DNA from: Bolinopsis microptera
Taxonomy: Eukaryota; Ctenophora; Tentaculata; Lobata; Bolinopsidae
Length of the DNA stretch: 64,000 nt
Reading direction: 5' to 3'
Assembly (NCBI RefSeq): GCF_026151205.1
Contig: NC_087077.1
Location: 6,658,483-6,722,482, forward strand
Shown here: in pieces, positions 43,002 to 53,755 of the stretch
Position numbering within the stretch: the stretch's first letter is position 1
Layout of the letters: each line of letters begins with the position of its first letter
Translations under genes and position numbers: made by a program
The notes under the pieces: model-generated
Told to the model about the DNA's origin: nothing
Seen by the model: the letters and a program-made list of their open reading frames with translations, nothing else
Databases searched by the model: none

Positions 43002-43985
43002 CCCTAACCCTAACGAGAAATTGGACTAACTTCCTTATACGGTCATATCACGTGATCGAGAGTGATTCGAGACAGTTTTTCGCCAATATCTCGTCAGGGG
43101 AGCATTTTAACCCTATGTCATAGGGGGTGATTCGGAATCAGCGTCCGAAAATACATCGATTGAAGTTGGTTTCAACTGTGGGGGCCCTTTTAGAACAATC
43201 TCGAAGATCGACTGTAGAGTGATTTAGCACGCTCGCCGTTCTTCTGTATTTTGAGGGACAGGGCTACCAGGACAATGAGTTACACTGCTTGTCAGACCGC
43301 TCAGTCTGAAGCATAGAGCATGTACGAATAGAGGAATAGTAATCCCAATGAATTATTCAGGTACACTAGCTAGTTATATAACAGGATCTTGTGGTTTGTA
43401 TTATGCTGTCGCGTGACAAGATTTAGAGTCCTGGAAAACGATTGGCTGGCCGGCTAACACTTTGTTTTAACAGGATTAGTTCAGTCAAGTGATAACTTTG
43501 AGAATGAATACCAAAGACGCAGCGAGCAGGATGATGCCATTAGGCCCACTGGTCGCTCTGTTTTGTGATAGCAAATTCTAGAAGCTTTACCACTCATCGG
43601 AATTTGGCATTGAGTACGGTTTTTATGAGCTGTCAGTCTTCAACTTTTAAGCAAGCCAATTCAAAGCATTTGTAAAATGTGTTTTCTCTTTTTCCCCACT
43701 GCACCACCTCGCCGCAAAATGCAAATGATCACATTGAATACCATCCCGTCCATAGCCACGTCGAGCGTGCTAAATCACTCTACAGTCGATCTTCGAGATT
43801 GTTCTAAAAGGGCCCCCGACAGTTGAAACCAACTTCGATCGACGTATTTTCGGACGCTGATTCCAAATCACCCACCATGACATAGGGTTAAAATGCTCCT
43901 CTGACGAGATATTGGCGAAAAACTGTCTCGATCACGTGATATGACCGTATAAGGAAGTTAGTCTAATTTCTCGTTAGGGTTAGGG
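43002..43985. mobile_element. Foldback element with telomere-like termini
   Basis: Inverted arms at 43002-43235 and 43762-43985, about 225-234 bp each and about 90% similar by eye, surround a 526-bp non-coding centre. Each outer end reads ccctaaccctaacgagaaat. The left arm has an extra 11-bp duplication (agtgattcgag). A degenerate third copy of the arm occurs at 48775-48970 and also ends in attaggg. No transposase is inside. Confidence 0.88.
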
Positions 43986-44107
43986 GGCTACCGGACAACT
44001 GAACCCAATTTGGACTTTTTCTAGACAGGGTAGCTTGGGAAAATAATCTTAAACCCAATCAGTCTACCTAATTAACTTTGAAACGACAACTGAACCCAAT
44101 CGTCAGT

Positions 44108-44460
44108 TAGAAATAACTAACACTAACAGATAAACAGGTTTCCAAATACCGCTCTAGTTTAGCTGCTGCCTGGTTTCTAGTTCTAATATTCAACAAAAAT
44201 ATATACGTATTCTCCGTCTTGTCAGAAAGTAGAGCGTACACCAAAGGGATGCACTTCTTATCGATGACAGCGTGGATGGAGTAACTCTGTCGGAATATCC
44301 TAGGGTAGACATAGAACGCTCCATCGACAATCCAGTTAGGGTTGTCTCTGAGGATTTTGAGGTTCCGAGGAGTAGAGAATCATTCTGGATCCATCGTCAG
44401 TCACGCCGTCAAAGAGGACGAAGTTCTCCTATCTCAGTGAAGTCTGGCAGGTGGTACTGG
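44108..44460 (-). pseudogene. MULE transposase fragment, frameshifted
   Basis: Minus-strand reading gives DFTEI, then ENFVLFDGVTDDGSRMIL, then FSTPRNLKILRDNPNWIVDG, AFYVYPRIFRQSYSIHAVID and CIPLVYALLSDKTENTY in three overlapping frames. The W-(I)VDGAF and P-L-V-Y-A-L-L words are those of MULE-type (Mutator-like) transposases. Two single-base frame breaks and loss of the C-terminal part show it is dead. The open plus-strand frame at 44272-44463 is its shadow. Confidence 0.85.
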
Positions 44461-44686
44461 TAGGACGAAGTCTGTTGAGATAGAGGCTGACGGACAACTA
44501 GGAACCTTTCAATTTTACCTAGTTAACTAATTAACATGCAAGCTTGGGAAATCCAATCAGCTCCGACAACTAGGAACCAATCATGACATATCCCCGACAA
44601 CTAGGAACCTCTGGAGATACTTTAAACATTCAGGTGTCCACCGATTTCACAGCTGTGCTGTATATATTTCTGCACTCATTGACATC

Positions 44687-45157
44687 ATGAAGAAATCGGT
44701 GGAAGACATGGGGAGCTACTACAATAGTGTCTTCTGCGATGAAACAAGGGAACAAATTAAAGATATCCACGCGTTTGTAACACACCAAATGTGCGAGGTT
44801 GCAATTCAAACTGACCCTTTGATAAAAGAAATAGCAACGTTAGGAGAACAACCGAACCTAGCCTCGCCTTCTCCTAAATTTGGTTTCCCCGATCCAATAA
44901 AGCCCTCCCTAATTAAGACAAAGATTTTTGTCAAGATAATGATAGTTCAAACCCAACATAATAATTACATACAGAATACATTATTCAATATCAATCTCAT
45001 GGCCAAAGTATTTGGCAATCTCAAACAGATAGTCAACCTTGCTAGAGCAATCCGAGTATTTGGAACAGATCTGGAACAACTGGTCATTGGAAGTTTTCCT
45101 TCTAATCCTGGTTGTGGAGTTTGGAGCCAAGGGATAAAGAGTTATCTGACAGGTTGA
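44687..45157 (+). CDS. Hypothetical open frame inside MULE remnant
   Basis: 156 codons starting MKKSVEDMGSYYNSVF, with a TATA-like gtatatattt about 35 bases upstream. I do not recognise it. The second half overlaps the antisense FLYWCH fragment and is probably not meaningful. It may be an accessory gene of the mobile element or chance. Confidence 0.3.
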   Translation: MKKSVEDMGSYYNSVFCDETREQIKDIHAFVTHQMCEVAIQTDPLIKEIATLGEQPNLASPSPKFGFPDPIKPSLIKTKIFVKIMIVQTQHNNYIQNTLFNINLMAKVFGNLKQIVNLARAIRVFGTDLEQLVIGSFPSNPGCGVWSQGIKSYLTG

Positions 45158-45296
45158 GGTAGGCATGATTGGGAGACTTGGTAGGAGGGTTGTGCTTCCG
45201 GCATCGCCAAGCAGAGTGGATGGCTGTATCTTTAGCCTTCTTTCTGGAGTAGATGTACCCGTCCGTGTCCACCAGCTGTTGAGATCCTCTCTGTCC
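45102..45296 (-). pseudogene. FLYWCH-type zinc-finger fragment of MULE
   Basis: Minus-strand reading LVDTDGYIYSRKKAKDTAIH then AWRCRKHNPPTKSP ends LGSKLHNQD before a stop. It resembles the FLYWCH finger (GYxY..R, WRCR, terminal H-N) that precedes the transposase domain in animal MULEs. It lies upstream of the transposase fragment in the right order on the same strand. A stop closes it on the 5' side, so it is broken. A TATA-like element and an ATG near 45350 on the same strand start a different frame. Confidence 0.6.
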
Positions 45297-45818
45297 TTAG
45301 ATGAATTTGGAGAAAGCAGGCATGTTGAATTGAAACCGATACTCTTCATGTTCACGTTTCAGTATATATACCAGAAGTGGGGTTGTATATTAACAGCTGA
45401 TCAACTCTCGCACTTGTGATTGTATGTCTCATATCACTCCCATTGCATGCTCGGCTCACATCCTTGGATACGAGAACCAGCCCCTTTCCGACCCGGCTCA
45501 CGTCCGTAATGTGAACACATACCGAGAGCTCAAACACTTCTTAATATACTTCATAATACACAGCTACTTACTAAACTGTCATGTGAACCCTACCCAGGTT
45601 CTTGGTTGTCCGGCTGTTAGGATGGTTATAATATGGATCACATCACAAATGATACGTCACTGATTGGGCCATGTGATGTGATACCTGTGGGAGGCCGAAA
45701 TGAGAGGTTCCTAGTTGTCGGTCACCGGAGATAGATCGCGAGATCTGATCTAACAAGCTTACGTGTTCACGAAGCGTGCCAAAAAGGATACGATCCACTG
45801 CTCCTCAAGCATCGAGAT

Positions 45819-46806
45819 CCGACCCAAGACTCAAGATCTGAACCATGGCAGGTCCTCCCAAAGCATTAGAGTACACGAGATCTGAGCCAAGTAATCTGAG
45901 CAAAGTAACCTGAACCACTTTATTGGCTAGTGGCCGAAGTGGTCTTACCAACGAGGATACTTTGACTTATTCTACCTTAGGGGTCGTTCACATATTACGT
46001 AATCATTTTCTGGAACATTTTTACCCCCCCCCCCCCCCCCCCTCCGTAATCAGTTTTACACATAGCTATTGTGTAAATTGGGTTCAGTTGTCGGTTACCC
46101 CGACCCGTCACACGTCCTTTACTGGGCAAGTAAGCAGTGAGCTACTAGTTCACTAATGGTATTGGGGCAGCTGTAATGACACGGCTAACTTGTCTTTGTG
46201 AGTAGTGAGCTACTAGTTCACTAATGATATTTTGACAGCTTGGTAATATTGACCCCAGGCAAAGACCTGCAACATATTCGCCCCATTCACCCGGCCTCAT
46301 AACATGGCCAAGTCAACTGGGGATCTAACCCTTTTTAAGTAAGTGGGCTTACCTCAACTAATAATATTGTAGTAGCGAATAGCCTGTTGAAAAATGATCT
46401 GTATGCAGGATTAGAGAAGCAATGGTCATAGTATGCCCTTGTGGTCTTGGTGGCTCAACAGTTGTTGTTATTTTATAGCTTGCGGCTGGCGGCAGGAACC
46501 ATTTTATTACAAATTTAAAAACAAAATCCAGCAAATTTTCAGGCCAAACATCATATCTCCGACCCAAGACTCGAGATCTGAACCATGGCAGGTCCTCCCA
46601 AAGCATTAAAATACACGAGATCTGAGCCAAGTAATCTGAGCAAAGTAACCTGAACCACTCTATTGGCTAGTGCCCGAAGTGGTCTTACCAACGAGGAGGA
46701 TACTTTGACTTGTTCTACCTTAGGGGTCGTTCACATATTACGTAATCATTTTTGGAACATTTCACCTCCCCCTCCGTCATCAGTTTTACACATACCTATT
46801 GTGTCA
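45819..46806. repeat. Direct repeat pair of about 250 bp, 740 bp apart
   Basis: 45819-46075 and 46559-46806 share ccgacccaagactc(a/g)agatc, aaccatggcaggtcctccca, gatctgagccaagtaatctg, and both end inside a GGGGTCGTTCAC MITE. The right copy has the complete 115-bp MITE (46730-46844). The left copy has the MITE 5' part and a C run. The interval between copies has no gene. Confidence 0.88.
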
Positions 46807-46844
46807 AAATTACACTAGCGTAATCATTCGGAAACGACCCCTTA
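46730..46844. mobile_element. 115-bp MITE with GGGGTCGTT termini
   Basis: The left end ttaggggtcgttcacatatt and the right end gaaacgaccccttag are inverted. The interior is only a C-rich stretch (cacctccccctccg) and gtaatca words. It is the most complete of five copies or fragments in the window. Confidence 0.75.
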
Positions 46845-47212
46845 GTGTGACAGACATAGTGGATAAGTTCTCATTACCAGGGATTATCGTCTTCATACAA
46901 GCAACAAAACGATTCACCAAATGCGGAGAAAACGAAGTTTAACGTTTTTCTCCACTTATTAATATTTTACCGGGGTAAGCACAGGGCTCCAATGCTCTGA
47001 ATTCTTGAATTACAGTGGTCATGATCTATCCTATACTTATAGTGATACTGATAATGACCGAAGTCTCCTGCGAAGAAGGAGAACCTGAAAATCCGTTTGT
47101 TGGGTTCAGTTGTCGTATTTTCGATTTCGGTGCAGTTGTGATATGACCTGGGTTCAGTTGTCGTTTTGGGATTTAAGCTGATTGGTCACCCAATTAGGCT
47201 AATTGGGTGCCT

Positions 47213-48394
47213 GTTAAGGGGGGGGTTCACCCTAATTTTTTTGTAAAACTTGGTTTCGAGATAGCAGTTGACCAACAAACTAGGACCGGTGACCGAACTT
47301 TTGAGGGGAACCCCGACCCCAACCGCCAAACGGTGCCCGCGGGGCAGCCACGCCCATATTTGGTTCAAATTAGGCCCAATTTAGCCAAATACCCTGAACA
47401 TGCCCAAAACCCAGATTTTATGTGCTCTACTTGTAGCTAGAGGTCCCCTGAACAAGTGTATGAATTTTCATCAAGATTGGGCAAAAAATGACTGAGTTAT
47501 GAGCCAAAAAACCATATGACCATATTTGGGCATACGCACCAAATTTGATCGATTTTGGCCCATAAATTAGTCAAATATCAATATTTTTGAATGAAACCAA
47601 CTTTATATGAAAGGTCAGCACATTCTCTATGATTGTCAGCTCAGTATCTACCTAACTGTGGATTCTGTGTTCAAATAATCACAAAAAATGAACTAAATCG
47701 TCCATATCTCAGTTCCAAAATTTGCCAGGCATTTCTCAGAATTTGGCCGCCAAATTTTTATAAAGGCCTAACTCAAAATTTCAATACAAGAGATAAGGTC
47801 GAAATTTCTGAAAATTTCATGTAAAAATATTGAAACCCTATTGAGTTCTATTGTTTTGAGCGAAATCAGTTTTGCAAATATCGCGAACTGAGATATGGAC
47901 GATGTAGTTCATTTTTTGTGATTATTTGAATACAGAATCCACAGTTAGGTAGATACTGAGCTGATAATCATAGAGAATGTGTAGTATAAGCTTACCTTTC
48001 ATATAAAGTTGGTTTCATTCAAAAATATTGATATTTGACCAATTTATGGGCCAAAATCGATCAAATTTGGTGCGTATGCCCAAATATGGTCATATGGTTT
48101 TTGGCTCATAACTCAGTCATTTTTTGCCCAATCTTGATGAAAATTCATATACTTGTTCAAAGGACCACTAGCTACAAGAAGAGCACATGAAATCTGGGTT
48201 TTGGGCATGTCCAGGGTATTTGGCTAAATTGGGCCTAATTTGAACCAAATATGGGCGTGGCTGCCCCGCGGGCACCGTTTGGCGGTTGGGGTCGGGGTTC
48301 CCCTCAAAAGTTCGGTCACCGGTCCTAGTTTGTTGGTCAACTGCTATCTCGAAACCAAGTTTCACAAAAAAATCAGGGTGAACCCCCCCTTAAC
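47213..48394. mobile_element. Large foldback element with 0.5-kb arms
   Basis: Inverted arms at 47213-47715 and 47885-48394 are well over 90% similar by eye and are separated by 169 bp. The ends are gttaaggggggg and cccccccttaac. Each arm carries the same short open frame (61-63 codons containing AVDQQTRTGDRTFEGNPDPN) in mirror orientation, and both frames are intact. No transposase. This could be a nonautonomous transposon or a recent inverted duplication. Confidence 0.9.
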
Positions 48395-48439
48395 TGCGTG
48401 GGAACTAGGTTTAATTGGGTTCAGTTGTCGGTCACCCTT

Positions 48440-48540
48440 TTAATCGGCTTATCTTCGGTTGAGTAGGATATTTTTTGACTCTATTTAAACTTACAAACAA
48501 AAATACTATTAGCTTCCTCCCTGTGACCACGGGTTTTTTA
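48440..48540 (-). repeat. Inverted truncated copy of the 41.15-kb repeat
   Basis: The reverse complement matches 41151-41253 for about 100 bp, including aaaacccgtggtcacaggga and acaaccgaagata. Its inner end stops exactly where the gacaactgaaccc terminus begins at 48438, consistent with that element having inserted into this repeat. Confidence 0.8.
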
Positions 48541-49128
48541 GTATCATATAATATGATGTTTGCCTCTAGAAAGGTATAAGATTAAAATTATTTAATCGCA
48601 AAATTAATCGCAAGATGGTGATTGTAGACCCGCTTATTTAGTCTTTAGAGGAGGGCAGAATGATGTAGAGCATGGGCTTTCTGCTAGTTATCACTTTATC
48701 ACTCGCCGATGATATTTGAAACGTTTAGGAAAGAGCCCGGCCATGAAAGTATGTAAAAATAATATAAGCTTCGTTCGATGTATTTTGGACGCTGATTCCG
48801 AATTACCTGCTATAAATATATAGGGTTGCTATAAATGTATAGGGTTGAAACGCTTGCCCAAGAAGTTATAATCGGCAAAAACTGTTTTAGTCACACGACA
48901 GGCTTGTAAAACACGAATTACGGTCATAGTGATCAGCTTCGGGGTCATGGTTACTAGATAGGATTAGGGTTTATAAAACCGCTGCAAATACACATTACAC
49001 AAATTCATTTAATTCACGTGATAGCACTCTGGCGAGTTAATTAGTAAACTTGTATTATGTACTTTCCTCAATCTTCAGTTGTTGATATTTCGTTTAAAGT
49101 TAAACATCGATTTTTCTAACAATGTAGA
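48541..49128. other. Spacer with degenerate foldback-arm copy
   Basis: Includes the diverged arm of the 43-kb foldback at about 48775-48970. No gene recognised before the signal-peptide exon. Confidence 0.5.
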
Positions 49129-49195
49129 ATGGCAGACATGCAGAATCTTCAAACGAAGTTAATATTCCTACAAATCATCTCGCTATCTCTCTGTG
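49129..49195 (+). CDS. Signal-peptide exon of a secreted or membrane protein
   Basis: ATG opens MADMQNLQTKLIFLQIISLS LC and stops in phase 1 at a strong gtaagc donor. A polar start followed by a hydrophobic core and a small-residue region is a typical secretory signal. All downstream extracellular modules on this strand also use phase 1 borders, so it probably belongs with them. The junction to the exon at 57.7 kb is not settled. Confidence 0.6.
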
Positions 49196-50937
49196 GTAAG
49201 CTACGTGACATGTGCATGCATGAGCTGATTGGGAACCAGCTTTGTTTACTGGTTAATGTTTACTCAAGAATTTATACATACAATAATATATACAATAATT
49301 ATATACCTAAATCCGCTAATAAGATTTCATTAATTATTGAATACAAGCTGCTATTTTACTTATCATTGATCAAAAATAAATCAATAATTTATCGTTATAG
49401 AAAATAGAAATAGTATCATTTATACCCGGTGAAATGAGATAATTATAGTATTAAACATTTTTCACCAAAACCAAAAATTGGGTAGATTGGACCATCGACC
49501 GTATCTCCTTTTTCCAGACACAAAGGAATTAGATCAATTTAAGTTACTGGTCTCAAATGTATGCAAAATGATACCGGGAATGTAATCGGTCGCTTGTTTT
49601 CCCCATTCATTCAGTTTCACTGCCTGCAAATTGTCCAATGAGGTGAAGTTTATTCAGTAGAAGTGCAAGTGTCGAAAGTATTATCCTTGAATTGACCACA
49701 GGGTGACAGGGATCAAACAGAAAAGAATCAAGACCTAAATGATAACATTGAAAATCCATCTGGTGTCACTACAATAAGTTCAAATTGTTTAATTCTCGGT
49801 AATTCACTCCTCTGTTTGCTTCATGCTAAATCTAACAGCTGAAACAAACAGGGGTCTGACTCTGAGTTAACAACTTATACTCAAAACGGCATTTTCTAGA
49901 TGTCTCAGCCTACATATCATAGACTTAAAGGATGAGGGGGACCTTAGAATTTACTTCCAAATATTCGCGTTTAAGTCCTGTGAAAGTGTGTAGAATCAAA
50001 AAGTACGCCGGACTGTGAAATCGATAATTCGTGCAATATCACGCCGCGCTCCTATTGTTTGTTTGTTTGTTTGTTTATAGAACCCGTCCCCAATCTCGTA
50101 TTGGAAAATGACTAAACTCAGGTCTGAGTGTGAATACGGGTGGTACCTGCAAGAGTGTTCATTAAGCATTTAGAGTTCTGTAAAACTGCAGTTACAATTG
50201 TGCTAGAGTATTTTTAGTATATACGATTGGTATCAGAAATATATCCCTACATGCTTCCAAAATTTGTAAAGCCGTAGTACATACATATCACATTACACCA
50301 GAGCCTACACAGTGCAATCTCCTCCAGTCTATCTGCGCCGCGTATATTTGTATAAGCACACGGCGCAGACTGGAAAAAACCACACTCTGCAAGTTCAATC
50401 CAGTGCAATGCTACATGTACGTACTACGGCTTCATCTCCAACTTTCTGCACAATGTACTGGAATGTTTTGAAGGAAAAGAAAGAACAAAAAAAGTGATAT
50501 ATATAAATAAAATCAGCGATTTAATGTTAGCCTTGGGACAGTAACTTTAATTCCCTGGTTTCTAAAATCAGCTTTTAAAAAAAAATAATAATAAAGTATG
50601 TAACGTCGATACCAAACCGATTATTGAGCGATGATAACTGAGTAGTTGATTCCTGGGTTGCAGAGTCATTCAGATGTTCCAGTCTTCGAATGTGGTTCTT
50701 GTTCAGTTCTTGACCAGAAGTGTCTAATGAAGTAAGTCAGACAAGCAAACTCTTCCTTAAATGCTCATATAAGTCGTCTCAATCCCAGAAATTATGAATG
50801 ATGACCCAGTGTAAAAGTGCAGAAATCGGCCGAAAATAACAAAGACTAAAAACTTAAACAGTTAAAAAGTGAAAGGATTCAAACACAAGGAAAATTAATA
50901 ACTTAGAGCGTAATAAGGAATATCTCCAAACGGAGTT
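49196..50937. other. Intron or spacer with related MITE copy
   Basis: 49458-49625 is a diverged copy of one arm of the 58.4-kb foldback (shared: caaaatgataccg, aatcggtcgct, cccattcattca). ttgtttgtttgtttgtttat is a short simple repeat at 50060. No supported exon. Confidence 0.5.
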
Positions 50938-53499
50938 TTCTGAGAGGGTGAGAGGTTCTTTAATTAGAGCTAATGATTAAATGAGACCCACTAAAGGTAC
51001 TAAATTAACCGGACTGCTAGCAAGGAATCGAGAGTGGGAATAAAACTAAAAGCGGAATAAATTTTAAGATAATGAAACAGAAACTGAAAGCTAAAATATA
51101 TACCGTTCTATAATGCCTCCGCAAACTATTGCTCCTTTGTAATGTGCACGTGTTAATAAGTGTAGTAAAAAGATAAAAATAATAAAGCTATACAAATGAA
51201 CGGAGCGGTGAAAATCTGAGAGGGTGAGAGGTTCTTTAATTAGAGCTAATGATTAAATGAGACCCACTAAAGGTACTAAATTAACCGGACTGCTAGCAAG
51301 GAATCGAGAGTGGGAATAAAACTAAAAGCGGAATAAATTTTAAGATAATGAAACAGAAACTGAAAGCTAAAATATATACCGTTCTAGAATGCCTCCGCAA
51401 ACTATTGCTCCTTTGTAATGTGCACGTGTTAGTAAGTGTAGTAAAAAGATAAAAATAATAAAGCTATACAAATGAACGGAGCGGTGAAAATCTGAGAGGT
51501 TCTTTAATTAGAGCTAATGATTAAATGAGACCCACTAAAGGTACTAAATTAACCGGACTGCTAGCAAGGAATCGAGAGTGGGAATAAAACTAAAAGCGGA
51601 ATAAATTTTAAGATAATGAAACAGAAACTGAAAGCTAAAATATATACCGTTCTAGAATGCCTCCGCAAACTATTGCTCCTTTGTAATGTGCACGTGTTAG
51701 TAAGTGTAGTAAAAAGATAAAAATAATAAAGCTATACAAATGAACGGAGCGGTGAAAATCTGAGAGGGTGAGAGGTTCTTTAATTAGAGCTAATGATTAA
51801 ATGAGACCCACTAAAGGTACTAAATTAACCGGACTGCTAGCAAGGAATCGAGAGTGGGAATAAAACTAAAAGCGGAATAAATTTTAAGATAATGAAACAG
51901 AAACTGAAAGCTAAAATATATACCGTTCTAGAATGCCTCCGCAAACTATTGCTCCTTTGTAATGTGCACGTGTTAGTAAGTGTAGTAAAAAGATAAAAAT
52001 AATAAAGCTATACAAATGAACGGAGCGGTGAAAATCTGAGAGGTTCTTTAATTAGAGCTAATGATTAAATGAGACCCACTAAAGGTACTAAATTAACCGG
52101 ACTGCTAGCAAGGAATCGAGAGTGGGAATAAAACTAAAAGCGGAATAAATTTTAAGATAATGAAACAGAAACTGAAAGCTAAAATATATACCGTTCTAGA
52201 ATGCCTCCGCAAACTATTGCTCCTTTGTAATGTGCACGTGTTAGTAAGTGTAGTAAAAAGATAAAAATAATAAAGCTATACAAAATACAAATGAACGGAG
52301 CGGTGAAAATCTGAGAGGGTGAGAGGTTCTTTAATTAGAGCTAATGATTAAATGAGACCCACTAAAGGTACTAAATTAACCGGACTGCTAGCAAGGAATC
52401 GAGAGTGGGAATAAAACTAAAAGCGGGATAAATTTTAAGATAATGAAACAGAAACTGAAAGCTAAAATATATACCGTTCTAGAATGCCTCCGCAAACTAT
52501 TGCTCCTTTGTAATGTGCACGTGTTAGTAAGTGTAGTAAAAAGATAAAAATAATAAAGCTATACAAATGAACGGAGCGGTGAAAATCTGAGAGGTTCTTT
52601 AATTAGAGCTAATGTCAATGATTAAATGAGACCCACTAAAGGTACTAAATTAACCGGACTGCTAGCAAGGAATCGAGAGTGGGAATAAAACTAAAAGCGG
52701 AATAAATTTTAAGATAATGAAACAGAAACTGAAAGCTAAAATATATACCGTTCTAGAATGCCTCCGCAAACTATTGCTCCTTTGTAATGTGCACGTGTTA
52801 GTAAGTGTAGTAAAAAGATAAAAATAATAAAGCTATACAAATGAACGGAGCGGTGAAAATCTGAGAGGTTCTTTAATTAGAGCTAATGATTAAATGAGAC
52901 CCACTAAAGGTACTAAATTAACCGGACTGCTAGCAAGGAATCGAGAGTGGGAATAAAACTAAAAGCGGAATAAATTTTAAGATAATGAAACAGAAACTGA
53001 AAGCTAAAATATATACCGTTCTAGAATGCCTCCGCAAACTATTGCTCCTTTGTAATGTGCACGTGTTAGTAAGTGTAGTAAAAAGATAAAAATAATAAAG
53101 CTATACAAATGAACGGAGCGGTGAAAATCTGAGAGGGTGAGAGGTTCTTTAATTAGAGCTAATGATTAAATGAGACCCACTAAAGGTACTAAATTAACCG
53201 GACTGCTAGCAAGGAATCGAGAGTGGGAATAAAACTAAAAGCGGAATAAATTTTAAGATAATGAAACAGAAACTGAAAGCTAAAATATATACCGTTCTAG
53301 AATGCCTCCGCAAACTATTGCTCCTTTGTAATGTGCACGTGTTAGTAAGTGTAGTAAAAAGATAAAAATAATAAAGCTATACAAATGAACGGAGCGGTGA
53401 AAATCTGAGAGGTTCTTTAATTAGAGCTAATGATTAAATGAGACCCACTAAAGGTACTAAATTAACCGGACTGCTAGCAAGGAATCGAGAGTGGGAATC
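50928..53499. repeat. 2.6-kb satellite, about 9.3 copies of a 268/276-bp unit
   Basis: Copies start (at ttctttaattagagc) at 50956, 51232, 51500, 51776, 52044, 52327, 52595, 52869, 53145 and 53413. Spacing alternates 276/268 because every other unit carries an extra ggtgagag, with one 283-bp and one 274-bp exception caused by small duplications. Copies 2-10 are nearly identical; copy 1 has several private differences. The last copy breaks at gagtgggaat and passes into unrelated ccgcgctcctattgg. No coding frame. It lies in a presumed intron. Confidence 0.97.
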
Positions 53500-53755
53500 C
53501 GCGCTCCTATTGGCTGATAGCAATTTTGGGCTGTGACGTCACTTATGTGTGAAGACCAACGTGCGCGCGTACCCTTTGCTCGTGTCAACATTTAGTTCTG
53601 TTCTGTTTTAATTACGTCGTGTTACCTTTGGCGTTTGCGAGAGCGGTATCTTTGGTTGCACTGAATTAGTCTAAGTTACGAATAATTCTCTTTAACAATA
53701 ATAGTTAAATGTAACTCAGAAAGGCTTTCTTGTAGTTGTAGTAGGTATTTCTATT
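53500..53755. other. Spacer
   Basis: Begins with ccgcgctcctattg, a 14-base word also found left of the satellite at about 50043. No gene. Confidence 0.5.

Larger units (their letters stand above)
43984..48438. mobile_element. Nested repeats with gacaactgaaccc / gacaactaggaacc termini
   Basis: The word acaactgaacccaat appears rightward near 43992 and 44089, and inverted near 46077, 47099-47175 and 48413. A sister word ccgacaactaggaacc appears rightward at about 44492, 44572 and 44594 and inverted at 45706. These look like terminal repeats of two related element families. The MULE fragments and the 47.2-kb foldback lie between them. The outermost pair is about 4.4 kb apart. Exact nesting cannot be resolved by eye. 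Confidence 0.55.

Noticed and set aside
42935-43016. Chromosome end
   Set aside because: Only two or three ccctaa copies per run, with ordinary sequence on both sides.
44272-44463. Plus-strand 63-codon protein
   Set aside because: Shadow of the antisense MULE transposase fragment.
47207-47440. Conserved small gene AVDQQTRTGDRTFEGNP
   Set aside because: Present in both arms simply because the arms are inverted copies; no start context, splice site or family match. Kept only as part of the foldback.
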